Shown piece by piece: positions 10,576 through 21,300 of a stretch of DNA of 52,077 nt. Within the stretch, counting starts at the first letter, position 1; the number at the start of each line of letters is the position of its first letter. Below the pieces are notes generated by a model. That model saw only the letters and a program-made list of their open reading frames with translations. It searched no databases and had not been told where the DNA came from. The position numbers were made by a program, and so were the translations under genes. This stretch comes from Spirochaetales bacterium (GTDB taxonomy: Bacteria > Spirochaetota > Spirochaetia > UBA9216), in NCBI GenBank assembly GCA_003245835.1, contig QKCC01000213.1, forward strand, positions 1 through 52,077, in the 5' to 3' direction.

Positions 10576-11286
10576 ATGAGTCTACATATAGCCGCAGACA
10601 AAGGTGCAATTGCCGAAACGGTCCTTATGCCCGGAGACCCCCTGAGGGCCAGATACGCGGCGGATAAATTTCTGGAAAATGCTGTCTGTCACAATGAAGT
10701 ACGGGGAATGTACGGTTTTACCGGAACATACAAGGGAAAACGGATCTCGATTCAGGGTTCCGGAATGGGGCAGCCTTCAATAGGTATATACGCGTACGAG
10801 CTGATGTCGTTTTACGGTGCCAAAACTATAATGAGAATAGGCTCCTGCGGCGCTGTCCAGCCGCAGATAGAGCTGCGCGATATCGTTCTTGCCATGTCCG
10901 CTTCAACTAACGGCGGAAACAACAGGAACATCTTCAAGGGAATGGATTTTGCGCCCTGTGCCGACGCGGAGCTTTTTCTTACTGCCGCAAAAAAGGCGGA
11001 AGAAATGAAGCTTCGGGTACATTCCGGAAACATCCTGTCCTCCGACAATTTTTATGATGATGATCCCGAAATCTGGAAGCTCTGGGCTAAATTCGGGGTA
11101 CTCGCAATTGAAATGGAAACCTCCATGCTTTATACCCTTGCGGCGAAGATGGGAGTGAAGGCTCTTGCAATATGCACAGTCAGCGACAGCATCGTGAATG
11201 AGACCCTTCTTTCTTCCGAAGACAGGGAGCGGTCTTTTGATGAAATGATCCTTCTTGCACTTGAAACAGCTGTGGAGATTGGTTAA
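10576..11286 (+). CDS. deoD: Purine-nucleoside phosphorylase DeoD-type
   Basis: MPGDPLRARYAADKFLENAVCHNEVRGMYGFTGTYKGKRISIQGSGMGQPSIGIYAYEL; MRIGSCGAVQ; ETSMLYTLAAKMGVKALAICTVSD. Confidence 0.95.
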   Translation: MSLHIAADKGAIAETVLMPGDPLRARYAADKFLENAVCHNEVRGMYGFTGTYKGKRISIQGSGMGQPSIGIYAYELMSFYGAKTIMRIGSCGAVQPQIELRDIVLAMSASTNGGNNRNIFKGMDFAPCADAELFLTAAKKAEEMKLRVHSGNILSSDNFYDDDPEIWKLWAKFGVLAIEMETSMLYTLAAKMGVKALAICTVSDSIVNETLLSSEDRERSFDEMILLALETAVEIG

Positions 11287-11308
11287 TTTCTAAATTACAG
11301 GAAATATT

Positions 11309-11800
11309 TTGTTGAAATTAGAGAGTGAGCTGCAGAAAGCTCAGAACGTATTTAAAGAAAATAAAAAACTCATTGAACAGCTTAAGCGGTGGAAGCGGAA
11401 GGACCTGGATGCCCTTTTTTTAAAGGCCCACGAAGAGGTTTTTGCCGAGATCGACTGTAGGGAATGCGGCAACTGCTGCAGTGCGCTCGGTCCGAAGATC
11501 AATAACCGGGACATCGAAAGACTTGCAAAGCAGATTAATATGCGGCCCGGAAAAATCAGGAAAAATTACCTCGATGTCGATGAGGACAATGATTTTGTTT
11601 TTCAGTCGATGCCATGTCCGTTTCTGAAAGAAGGCAATTTCTGCAGTGTATATGAAGCACGGCCGAAGGCCTGCGAAGAGTACCCGCATACCGATTACCC
11701 TAATATGCAGAAACGGCTTCATATAACCCTGAAGAACAGTCTGATTTGTCCGGGTGTGTATCGTATGCTTAATCTTATCAGACCTGAAGTAATGGATTAG
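11309..11800 (+). CDS. YkgJ-like cysteine-cluster protein (TTG start)
   Basis: Cys motif IDCRECGNCCSALG...CPFLKEGNFCSVYEARPKACEEYP. Confidence 0.8.
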   Translation: MLKLESELQKAQNVFKENKKLIEQLKRWKRKDLDALFLKAHEEVFAEIDCRECGNCCSALGPKINNRDIERLAKQINMRPGKIRKNYLDVDEDNDFVFQSMPCPFLKEGNFCSVYEARPKACEEYPHTDYPNMQKRLHITLKNSLICPGVYRMLNLIRPEVMD

Positions 11801-11815
11801 CGGGGATGGTCCGGG

Positions 11816-12742
11816 ATGAATGATCAGGAAAGAAAATCACTGATAAAGAAGGCTTCCTGGGCCGGAATCGCCGGCAACGGCATTCTTGCGGTTCTGAAGA
11901 TCGGCTTCGGAACTCTCGGCGGCAGCGCAGCCCTTGTCGGAGCCGGGATTGATACGGCGACCGATATCGTTACATCCATGATAACCCTTGTTACGGCTAA
12001 TATTGCCGACAAACCGCCTGATCAGGAGCATCCGTACGGGCACGGCCGGGCTGAGACAATTGCGGCCAAACTTCTGTCTTTCATTATTATCACGGCAGGT
12101 ATTCAGCTGCTGATCTCTTCAGTTTCATCACTGATCCGCGGTGAAGAAAAGCTTTTGCCTGCGTTGTATGCTGTCTATATAACCATTGCAGCAATCCTCG
12201 CAAAGGTTTTCCTCTTCTTATTCAAAATCAGAATCGGGCGCAGGGTCGAGAGCCAGATGGTAATTGCCGATGCGATGAACATGAAGGCTGATATCGTACT
12301 TTCTACATCTGTACTGATAGGGCTTCTTTTAACACTGATAGCCGACCTGCCGGTTATAGATACGATCATGGCAGTAGGCGTCGGCTTGTGGATTCTGAAG
12401 AACGGAATCAGCTTGTTTATGGATTCAAATGATGAACTTATGGAAGGGCCCGGAGATCCGAGGTTATATAAAAGGGTTTTTGAGATTCTGAAGGATGTCA
12501 AGGGCATAACTAATCCGCACAGGGTAAGAATCAGAAAAATCAACAACATGTATGTTGTAGATCTCGATATCGAAGTGAACGGCCGCCTTTCCGTCAGGGA
12601 AGGCCACGCGCTTGCTGTGAAGGCTGAAGAAGCCCTCAGGGCAAATATCGAAAACCTGTATGATGTGCTGGTCCATGTGGAACCAGGCGGAAACTACGAG
12701 GGCGATGAGTGCTATGGTTTGACAGAGGAAAGCCTCGATTAG
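11816..12742 (+). CDS. Cation diffusion facilitator family transporter
   Basis: 308 aa; GAGIDTATDIVTSMITL, DQEHPYGHGRAETIAAKLLS, NMKADIVLSTSVLIGLLL. Confidence 0.9.
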   Translation: MNDQERKSLIKKASWAGIAGNGILAVLKIGFGTLGGSAALVGAGIDTATDIVTSMITLVTANIADKPPDQEHPYGHGRAETIAAKLLSFIIITAGIQLLISSVSSLIRGEEKLLPALYAVYITIAAILAKVFLFLFKIRIGRRVESQMVIADAMNMKADIVLSTSVLIGLLLTLIADLPVIDTIMAVGVGLWILKNGISLFMDSNDELMEGPGDPRLYKRVFEILKDVKGITNPHRVRIRKINNMYVVDLDIEVNGRLSVREGHALAVKAEEALRANIENLYDVLVHVEPGGNYEGDECYGLTEESLD

Positions 12743-12796
12743 TATACTGCCTTTTGGACGAATTAATCAGAGTGAATTATAGATCAGGAGATACAA

Positions 12797-14452
12797 ATGG
12801 TAGAACCGTTGAAAAAAAATTCCAAAATAGAAAAGAGAAAGGGCCCCGTTGTGCTGGTAATCATGGACGGAGTCGGCTATGGGAAATATGAAGAGGGCGA
12901 CGGCTTCAAGGCTGCCATGACAAAAAATCTCGATAAGCTTATGGCTGAGCAGCCGACTGTTAAACTCAAAGCCCATGGAAAGGCGGTTGGGCTTCCGTCT
13001 GATGACGATATGGGTAATTCAGAGGTAGGCCATAACGCAATCGGATGCGGGCGTGTATTTTCACAGGGCGCGGCCCTTGTTTCGAATTCGATTGCGACCG
13101 GTGCGATGTTTGAAGGGAAGACCTGGAAAAAACTTACAGGAAACTGTGCAGAAAAGGGGTCGACAATGCATTTTATCGGGCTTCTATCCGACGGTAATGT
13201 TCATTCACATATAGATCACCTCAGAAAAATGATCGAAAGGGCAAAGGCCGACGGTGTTAAGACAGTCAGGGTCCATGCCCTGCTCGATGGACGTGACGTA
13301 GGCGAAACCTCGGCTCTTGATTATTTTGATCCGTTTGAAGAGTTCTGCGCCGGACTCAGTACAGACGGTTTCTCAGCCCGGATCGCCAGCGGCGGCGGAC
13401 GTATGGTAATAACAATGGACCGCTACGGGGCAAACTGGCAGATGGTCAGGCTCGGCTGGGAAATTCATGTACTCGGCGAGGGCCGTATGTTTGCCGCACC
13501 GCATGAGGCTATAGAGACGCTCAGGACGGAAAGCGGTGCGATTGATCAGGACCTTCCTCCGTTCGTAATAGCCGAAAACGGAAAGCCTGTCGGAACCATA
13601 GAAGACGGCGACTCGGTTGTATTTTTTAATTTCAGGGGCGATCGGGCACTCGAGATTACCAAGGCATTTGAATCAGGCGATGATTTTACCGAATTCGACC
13701 GGAAGAGGGTTCCCAAAGTTGAATACGCAGGGATGATGGAATATGACGGCGATATGCATATTCCCGCACAGTACCTTGTATCACCGCCCGCAATCGACAG
13801 GACTATGGGCGAATACCTTGCCGCAAGCGGGGTCAAATCATTTGCAATCAGCGAAACCCAGAAATACGGTCATGTAACCTATTTCTTTAACGGCAACAAG
13901 CTCGGCAAGTTCAGTGAAAACCTGGAAACCTACGAAGAAATACTCTCGGATATCGTGCCGTTTGAACAGAGACCCTGGATGAAATGCGCGGAAATCACTG
14001 ATCGTGTTCTTGAGGTGATCAAGAGCGGCGAATACGATTTTATCAGGATGAATTATCCCAACGGCGATATGGTCGGACACACCGGCGTATTTCAGGCTGT
14101 TGTCTGTTCCATGGAAGCCCTGGACCTCTGCATAGGCAGGCTCAGAAAGGCCGTTGAAGCAGCCGGCGGGGTCTTGATTCTTTCGGCTGACCACGGAAAT
14201 TCCGACGACATGTATGAGCATGATGCTAAGACAGGCGCAGTCAAGAAGAATGCAGACGGAAGCCCGAAGGCAAAGACGGCGCACTCGCTGAACCCTGTAC
14301 CATGTATAATCTATGACCCGTCGGGGGAGGGTGAATACAGCAGTCATCTTCGTGAAGGCCTTGGAATCAGCTCGCTTGCCGCGACAATTATTGAGTTTCT
14401 TGGTTATGAGGCTCCCGAAGGATACGATCCCTCGGTTCTCGAATACAAATAA
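12797..14452 (+). CDS. gpmI: 2,3-bisphosphoglycerate-independent phosphoglycerate mutase
   Basis: VVLVIMDGVGYG, GNSEVGHNAIGCGRVFSQGAALV, GLLSDGNVHSHIDHL, FFNFRGDRALEI, ILSADHGNSD. Confidence 0.93.
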   Translation: MVEPLKKNSKIEKRKGPVVLVIMDGVGYGKYEEGDGFKAAMTKNLDKLMAEQPTVKLKAHGKAVGLPSDDDMGNSEVGHNAIGCGRVFSQGAALVSNSIATGAMFEGKTWKKLTGNCAEKGSTMHFIGLLSDGNVHSHIDHLRKMIERAKADGVKTVRVHALLDGRDVGETSALDYFDPFEEFCAGLSTDGFSARIASGGGRMVITMDRYGANWQMVRLGWEIHVLGEGRMFAAPHEAIETLRTESGAIDQDLPPFVIAENGKPVGTIEDGDSVVFFNFRGDRALEITKAFESGDDFTEFDRKRVPKVEYAGMMEYDGDMHIPAQYLVSPPAIDRTMGEYLAASGVKSFAISETQKYGHVTYFFNGNKLGKFSENLETYEEILSDIVPFEQRPWMKCAEITDRVLEVIKSGEYDFIRMNYPNGDMVGHTGVFQAVVCSMEALDLCIGRLRKAVEAAGGVLILSADHGNSDDMYEHDAKTGAVKKNADGSPKAKTAHSLNPVPCIIYDPSGEGEYSSHLREGLGISSLAATIIEFLGYEAPEGYDPSVLEYK

Positions 14453-14470
14453 ATATCAGCGGGAAATATA

Positions 14471-15958
14471 ATGGAAATAATCAACGGTCTTCAGCCGGAG
14501 ACATTCTGGACACATTTTTATAACCTTACCCGGATTCCGCACGAATCCGGTAACGAGGCCGGCGTCAGAAAATACGCGGCGGATTTTGCCGACAGGCACG
14601 GCCTTCAATATAAAATTGACGTGATTGGCAATATAGTTATAAAGCGGCCTGCATCTCCCGGAAAGGAAAACAGTCCTTCGGTGGTGATCCAGGGCCATAT
14701 GGATATGGTCTGCGAGAAAAACCGCGACAAGGTCCATGATTTTGCTGTTGATCCGATATCACTGGTTATTGAAGACGGCTGGCTCAAGGCCGACGGAACC
14801 ACACTCGGTGCCGATAACGGTGTAGCAGTTGCAGCCGGGCTTGCCGTGCTGGAATCGGATGAACAGCTGGGGCCGATCGAAGTACTGCTTACCGTCGACG
14901 AGGAAACCGGGCTGACCGGTGCTATGGAGCTGGACGAATCAATCGTTGATTCAAGGATCCTGATTAATCTTGACTCCGAGGAAGACGGCGTCATTTATGT
15001 AGGCTGTGCCGGCGGAAAGAACACTGAGGGATTTATTCCTGTCGACTTTGATGCGGTACCAGCCGGCTATAAAACTTACAGCATAGTGCTCAAGGGGCTT
15101 AAGGGCGGTCACTCAGGCGGAGAGATCCATATGGGCCGCGGAAATGCAAACATTCTGGGTGTCCGTTTCCTGCGCAAATCGGCAGAGAAATTTGATACCA
15201 GGCTTGCTTTTATTGAAGGCGGTGGCAAGCACAACGCTATTCCACGTGAATTTTTCGCGACTCTTCTGGTAAAAAATTCCGACGCTGCAGGCTTTGAAGT
15301 CTATGCCGCGGAGTATGCCGGTATAATCAAATCAGAGTTTAAGATTCCCGAACCGAACCTTGAGTTTTGGGCGAAGCCGGGTGATGAAAAAGCTGAGCAG
15401 GTTTATTCGATCGATTCTCAGAGAAGAATCTATGATCTTGTTTATTCAATTCCGCATGGAGTTATAAAGATGAGCCGGGTTCTTGAAAATCTTGTTGAAA
15501 CATCGACAAATCTCGCCAGAATAGAACTTCTGGTGAACGGCAAAGGCGTTGAGGGGGTAAACGATACGGGAGAAACCGAATTTTTCATCCTCTCATGTAA
15601 CCGGTCTTCGGTCGACACTGAATGCGACGATATTTCCGACCGTGTTGCTGCCTGCGTCAGCGCTGCCGGGGGAAGGTCGGAATTCTGCCATGAATACCCG
15701 GGATGGGACCCGAACCCGGATTCTGAAATCCTTAAAAAGGCTAAAGCCGCATATAAAAATGCAAACGGAACCGATGCAAAGATAAAAGCAATTCATGCCG
15801 GGCTGGAGTGCGGTGTAATCGGAAAGAAATTTGAAACAATGGACATGATTTCATTCGGGCCTGAACTTGCCGATGTTCACACACCAGGTGAAAAAATGAA
15901 AATCGATTCTGTAAAAAAAACGTGGAAATTCCTCATAGAATTACTTAGAATGGTGTAA
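14471..15958 (+). CDS. pepD: Aminoacyl-histidine dipeptidase (M20 family, PepD-like)
   Basis: IQGHMDMVCEKN, GTTLGADNGVAVA, LLTVDEETGLTGAMELD, LKGLKGGHSGGEIHMGRGNA. Confidence 0.93.
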   Translation: MEIINGLQPETFWTHFYNLTRIPHESGNEAGVRKYAADFADRHGLQYKIDVIGNIVIKRPASPGKENSPSVVIQGHMDMVCEKNRDKVHDFAVDPISLVIEDGWLKADGTTLGADNGVAVAAGLAVLESDEQLGPIEVLLTVDEETGLTGAMELDESIVDSRILINLDSEEDGVIYVGCAGGKNTEGFIPVDFDAVPAGYKTYSIVLKGLKGGHSGGEIHMGRGNANILGVRFLRKSAEKFDTRLAFIEGGGKHNAIPREFFATLLVKNSDAAGFEVYAAEYAGIIKSEFKIPEPNLEFWAKPGDEKAEQVYSIDSQRRIYDLVYSIPHGVIKMSRVLENLVETSTNLARIELLVNGKGVEGVNDTGETEFFILSCNRSSVDTECDDISDRVAACVSAAGGRSEFCHEYPGWDPNPDSEILKKAKAAYKNANGTDAKIKAIHAGLECGVIGKKFETMDMISFGPELADVHTPGEKMKIDSVKKTWKFLIELLRMV

Positions 15959-15978
15959 CAGGCCCGCAGGAGGTAGGC

Positions 15979-16299
15979 ATGAAGCGCACGGGTTTATTGA
16001 AGATACTGCATGATACCGCGTTTCCGGTTAACAGGATAGTTATTCATCCGAACACCGGGTTCGATCTTGGTTTCATGCAGCTCAAGTATGTATCGAATCT
16101 CTATATAAATACAGGAATTGAAGAGTTCAAGAACGGTACAGCTGAACCGTTCTGCAGCGTTGACATTATGCTACTGAATGAATGTGGACCGAACAATGTT
16201 GAAATGGCCCAGAAATTATGGGACCAGCTTGGAAGACCGGAAAAAGCGATCCTGGTCTATAATGAAGACGGAAACAGGCTGTTTCTGGCTGTAAAATAA
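15979..16299 (+). CDS. Hypothetical protein, 106 aa
   Basis: RBS-like aggagg upstream of ATG; same strand directly after pepD; followed by a terminator hairpin. Confidence 0.65.
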   Translation: MKRTGLLKILHDTAFPVNRIVIHPNTGFDLGFMQLKYVSNLYINTGIEEFKNGTAEPFCSVDIMLLNECGPNNVEMAQKLWDQLGRPEKAILVYNEDGNRLFLAVK

Positions 16300-16335
16300 A
16301 CTGAAGAATTCAGAAAACCGATTATCTGATTGATA

Positions 16336-16367
16336 AAAAAGCCGTTCGTCTAATCGAACGGCTTTTT
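16336..16367. terminator. Bidirectional intrinsic terminator between convergent genes
   Basis: aaaaaa-gccgttcg-tctaat-cgaacggc-ttttt, perfect 8-bp stem flanked by A/T tracts. Confidence 0.9.
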
Positions 16368-16390
16368 GCACATATGCTGTAAAATGAGGA

Positions 16391-17605
16391 TCAGCTTTTC
16401 TTAATTGATCTGGCAAGCGCTTTTGCCTGTTTGACTGCCCTGGCAATTGTCTCCTCGTCGGCAGCACCCTGCCATTCAACCGGTTCTATGCATTCCCATT
16501 TGAGGTTTACCGTCAGTTCCTGAAACTGCTTCTGGGCACCACCGGACCAGCCGAACGAACCGAAGCGGAAAATCTTTCTGTTCATGACATGGCTTCTGTC
16601 GAAAATATCAAGAACATAGGCCATCGGCGGAAACATTCTGTATTCGTATGTCGGCATGCCGAAAATCAGTCCTGCTGATTTCCATGCATCCGCCAGAGCG
16701 AAAGATACATGCGTCTGCGGTACCCGGTGAACATTGATTTTTACGCCTTCTTCTTCAACAGCCCTGATAATCGGTTCTACAAGCTTTTCCGTATTGCCGT
16801 ACATACTTGACCATATAAAGGTGATTTCATCTTCCTCGGGGTTTGTGTTATATGACGCCAGCCTGCGGTAGTCTTCGATGATTTTGGATGGATTTTTCCT
16901 CCACAGAATTCCGTGTGACGGGGCAATGACCTTAATATCGAGTCCGCTGACCTTGTCGATTGCCTTCAGAACGAAACTGGAGAATGTAGAGACGATATTC
17001 GCGTAATAGCGCAGGGTCTCTTTATCATAAAACTCAGCCTCCTCCGCGGTGAGCTCATCGTCAAACACATGTTCTTCAACACGGCCGAACGATCCGAAAG
17101 CGTCGCAGGAAAACAATACACCGGTAGATTTTTCATAAGTGACCATAGTTTCCGGCCAGTGAACATTCGGCGCGTCCTCGAAAATAAGAGTCTTGCCGCC
17201 TCCGATATCCAGGCTGTCGCCCGATCCGACGGGAAATACATTATCCTCGATTTTATAGAAGGCCTTAATCAGCGGTACGGATTTTTTCGAGCAGTATATT
17301 TTCAGCTCAGGGTTCTGCTTCTTCATATCGGCAAGCCAGCCTGTATGGTCGGGTTCCATATGGTTTATTATAAGGTAATCGATTCCGCCTAAGGATGTCC
17401 CGGCGTCGGCAAGCTGCCCGTTTACCTGTTCAAGAGCATTGTCCCAGTCCTTGACAAGATCGATCAGTACAGTCTTTTCTCCCTTTACCAGGTAGGAGTT
17501 TATAGAGACCCCGTCCGGTATCGGCCAGATCCCTTCAAAAAGATCCTTATCCCCGATATTGGCGGCTATTCTGAATACATTGTCTGCAATCTGTATCGCT
17601 TTCAT
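16391..17605 (-). CDS. FprA-family A-type flavoprotein (flavodiiron protein)
   Basis: MBL-like HMEPDHTG plus C-terminal flavodoxin domain (IWSSMYGNTEKLVEPI, FGSFGWSGGAQKQF). Confidence 0.9.
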   Translation of the reverse strand: MKAIQIADNVFRIAANIGDKDLFEGIWPIPDGVSINSYLVKGEKTVLIDLVKDWDNALEQVNGQLADAGTSLGGIDYLIINHMEPDHTGWLADMKKQNPELKIYCSKKSVPLIKAFYKIEDNVFPVGSGDSLDIGGGKTLIFEDAPNVHWPETMVTYEKSTGVLFSCDAFGSFGRVEEHVFDDELTAEEAEFYDKETLRYYANIVSTFSSFVLKAIDKVSGLDIKVIAPSHGILWRKNPSKIIEDYRRLASYNTNPEEDEITFIWSSMYGNTEKLVEPIIRAVEEEGVKINVHRVPQTHVSFALADAWKSAGLIFGMPTYEYRMFPPMAYVLDIFDRSHVMNRKIFRFGSFGWSGGAQKQFQELTVNLKWECIEPVEWQGAADEETIARAVKQAKALARSIKKS

Positions 17606-17626
17606 AAGTTCTCCGTTAAAAAATAT

Positions 17627-18376
17627 TTACTTGTTTCTAAAATAATCTACACCGTTCTTTATTATATCAAGTCCGAATCCGCGGTCAATATTTTTCCTCG
17701 TCCAGAGCGGGTGATTTTCCGGGTGAATAAAGGCTTCCGGATGAGGCATAAGTCCGAGGATCCTGCCGGTTTTATCGGTAATCCCGGCAATATCTTCGAC
17801 AGAGCCGTTTGGATTCCAGCCGGAGTATTTAAGGACGTCCAGGTTGTTTTCAGTAATATAGCTGAGTACATCCGGACTGTCGGTTATAAATCGGCCCTCG
17901 CCGTGGCGGATTGGAAGCTCGATTGATTCGATTCCCTTAAGCCAGACGCAGGATGAGCCGGGATTAACATCCATCTTCACCCAGTTGTCGATAAATTTTC
18001 CGCTTTCGTTATGAACAAGGGTTACTTCAGGATTCCAGTCGCCGCCGATGTTCGGAAGGACGCCCATCTTTACAAGCACCTGGAAGCCGTTGCAGATTCC
18101 TATAATCAGCTTCCCGTCGTCGACAAAGCGCTGAACCTCCGCTTTCAGGCTCTTCTTGAACATATGCGCGAAGACAAGTCCCGAACCGAGGTGATCTCCG
18201 AACGAAAAGCCTCCGGGAAAACCGAGAATATGAAAATCTTTCAGGTGTTCGGGGTTTGCTATCAGATCGTTTATATGCAGAAGTTCCGCCTCCGACCCCG
18301 ACAATCTGAATGCGTCCGCGAGGTCCTTGTCGGAATTAATGCCGAAGCCTGTTATTATACAGGTTTTTACTGTCAT
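17627..18376 (-). CDS. purQ: Phosphoribosylformylglycinamidine synthase, glutaminase subunit
   Basis: GFPGGFSFGDHLGSG, IIGICNGFQVLVKMGVLP, HGEGRF, GLMPHPEAF; start moved to ATG 18376 with gggag RBS. Confidence 0.92.
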   Translation of the reverse strand: MTVKTCIITGFGINSDKDLADAFRLSGSEAELLHINDLIANPEHLKDFHILGFPGGFSFGDHLGSGLVFAHMFKKSLKAEVQRFVDDGKLIIGICNGFQVLVKMGVLPNIGGDWNPEVTLVHNESGKFIDNWVKMDVNPGSSCVWLKGIESIELPIRHGEGRFITDSPDVLSYITENNLDVLKYSGWNPNGSVEDIAGITDKTGRILGLMPHPEAFIHPENHPLWTRKNIDRGFGLDIIKNGVDYFRNK

Positions 18377-18397
18377 TTTTTCTCCCATTCCTGACTC

Positions 18398-21300
18398 CTA
18401 TTTGAAGCTCTTCCACGCATTTTCAATGCTGTCTAGGCCGGTATCTATGCAGACTGAGCCGTTTCTGGTGAACTGAAGTCTGTTTCCGCTGTCGTTTATT
18501 TTTCCGCTGACCCTACCGGCTTTTGCCGTTGCGGTGCCCTTCATGATGCTTTCGAACCGTTCCCTGTTCTCCGCAGAAACGCTGGCTATAAACCGTGAAG
18601 GTGTTTCACAGAAGAGCATCCTCGCTGTTTCGTAGCCTTCAGAATCAGCAGGAACCGCATCAAGATTGATTTCGGCTCCGAGCCTGCCGCCGAGCGCAGA
18701 TTCTGCAGCAGCAACCGCAAGTCCTCCGTCGGAAAGGTCGTGGCATGATTCAACAAGCCCTTCCTTCATCGCCTGATGAAGTTTCCGGTAAAGCGGAAGG
18801 GCTTCAGCAGTTTTGACTGAAGGACAGTTTCCAAGGTGAAAATCTATACCTGCAGATGAACTGCCGGAGAGAATTTTTTCGAGAAAGCTTCCGCCGAGTT
18901 CTCCGCGTGTTTCACCGAGTATGTAGATAAGATCTCCGGTGTTCTTAAAATCGGACGTCACGGATTTGGTCACGTCCTCGATAATTCCCATCTGCGAGAT
19001 AAGCAGCGTCGGGCGTACCGGGATCTTCTTTCCGCCGATCTTTGATTCGTTTTTCATTGAATCCTTGCCGGAGATCAGCGGCATTCCGTATGCGACGCAG
19101 GCATCTTTCAGGCCCTTGCAGGCACGTACAAGCTGGGCCATTCTGTATTCGCCGTCGGGGTTGTCGGAGCTCTGAACCGGGTCCGGCCAGCAGAAGTTGT
19201 CGAGCGCTGAGGTATATTCCGGATCTCCGCCTATAGCAATATGGGCTCTGTAGGCCTCGTCGACGCCGCACATCGCCATATCGTAGGCGTCGGCGTCTCC
19301 CACCCTCGGACAGACGCCATGGGTTACTGTAACGCCCCGAAGAGAATTTCTAACGGGTCTTAACACGGCCCCGTCAGATGGCGCGTCATGCTTTTCACCG
19401 ATGAATGGCTTCATAACCGACTGGGCAAGGACCTCATGGTCATACTGTCTTATGAGGTCTTCCTTTGATGCAATGTTCGGTTCAGCAAGAAGTTTAAGAA
19501 GCAGTCCGGTATTGATATCGGTCCTGGCCGATGCAGCCTCGCCTTCGAGAGGAACGATGCCTGTTCTGGCCTTTTTCCATTCGGCTTTGAGGTTCATTTT
19601 CGGAAGACCGTCATGCAGGAAGGTAAGTTCTATCAGGCCGACAACTTTGTCGCCGTAGCGCAGGTCGATGTAGCCGTCGTCGGTAAACTCGCCGATCTCT
19701 ACCGCTTCAACACCGCGCGCAGCGGCAAGTTTTATAAACTCGTCGAGCGTTTCTTCCGGTACGGCAAGGCTCATCCGTTCCTGGCTCTCAGAAACGAGAA
19801 TTTCCCAGGGGGCGAGACCGGCGTACTTCAGCGGGCATTTATCAAGATCGATCCTGATTCCGTTGCTGAATTCAGCCATCTCGCCGAGGGAAGATGACAG
19901 CCCGCCGGCGCCGTTGTCTGTCAGCCCCTGATAGAGTCTGCGGTCCCTGGCCTCAATCAGAAAATCGCTGAGTTTTTTCTGGGTAATCGGGTCGCCTATC
20001 TGTACGGCGGATGTCGGTGATTCTTCATCCAGCGCAAGCGACGAGAAAGTTGCCCCGTGAATGCCGTCCTTGCCGATTCTTCCGCCGAGCATGACTGCTT
20101 TGTGGCCCGGGTTGATGTGTTTAATCCAGGAGCCTTCTCCGGCTATTTCGGCCGGCAGTATTCCGCCGGTTCCGCAGAACACAAGCGGCTTTCCGGTGTA
20201 GCTCTCGTCAAACAGAAAGCCTCCGCCGACTACTGGAATACCGGACTGGTTTCCGCCGTCGACTATTCCGCGGTGTACGCCTTCCATTATCTGCCTCGGG
20301 TGAAGCAGTCCCCCGGGAATCTGATCATCGGAGGCATTGACATCGCCGAAGCACAGGTAGTTTGTATTGAAAATCGGCTTGGCGCCCTTTCCTGTTCCCA
20401 GAATATCGCGGTTGACGCCGACAATTCCTGTAATTGCGCCGCCGTATGGGTCAAGGGCCGAGGGAGAGTTATGTGTTTCGACCTTGAAACAGATAAGGTA
20501 ATCCTCATCAAACACAATTACACCGGAGTCGTCATGGAAAACGGAGCGGAGATAATTCTTTGTTTTGGAGATTTCATCTGTTGTATCGCGGACATATTCC
20601 TTGAAAAGCGATTTGATCTGTTCGGTTGTCCCGGCATCAAGGTCCGTATATTCAACGGCGGCATTGAGAATCTTATGTTTGCAGTGTTCCGACCAGGTCT
20701 GCGCAATCATTTCAATTTCGACATCAGTTGCCTCTGCCCCGACCCCGCGGGCGATTCTCATTGCTGAGGTTTCGCTTCCTGCAAAATAGTCCTTAACCGC
20801 CGTCATTTCGGGGAGGGTAAGAGCGAGCAGCCGCCGCCTGGAAAATTGCAGGAGCTCTTCATCGCTCATTGCGGAAATATCGAAACGCTCAATTTCAATG
20901 CTGCTTTCAGCTACCACGGAAGGGTAAATTTCCGGAAACCGTTTTCCCGCTTCCCATTCACCGGCGGTGATCACTTCAGCCTGTTCAATCAGCGGGTTGT
21001 AAAGATGTTTTTTCAGACTGATCATTTCGGCATCGGACAGTTCGCCGCAGTCAATCATAAGCTGGCGTGCCGTCTGAACGATAACTTCCCTCGGAAGCGC
21101 AGTACCCGAAGCAAGGCTGATTGCGCTTCGGGCTGTTATTGCGGTCGGGTTGGTTACGCCGGTTTTATAACCGATTTCGAAGAGGTAACGCCAGCTTCCT
21201 TTTCTTTCCTCAGCTGCAGGAACTTCAAACGCGGCCTTCTGTGCGACAGGATCCGAAAAAATCTCCGCCGCGGTTTTCTGATCAAGCCCGCTGAAATCAG

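Noticed and set aside
20057-20767. 236-aa plus-strand ORF
   Set aside because: Lies antisense inside purL, which has clear FGAM synthase motifs.
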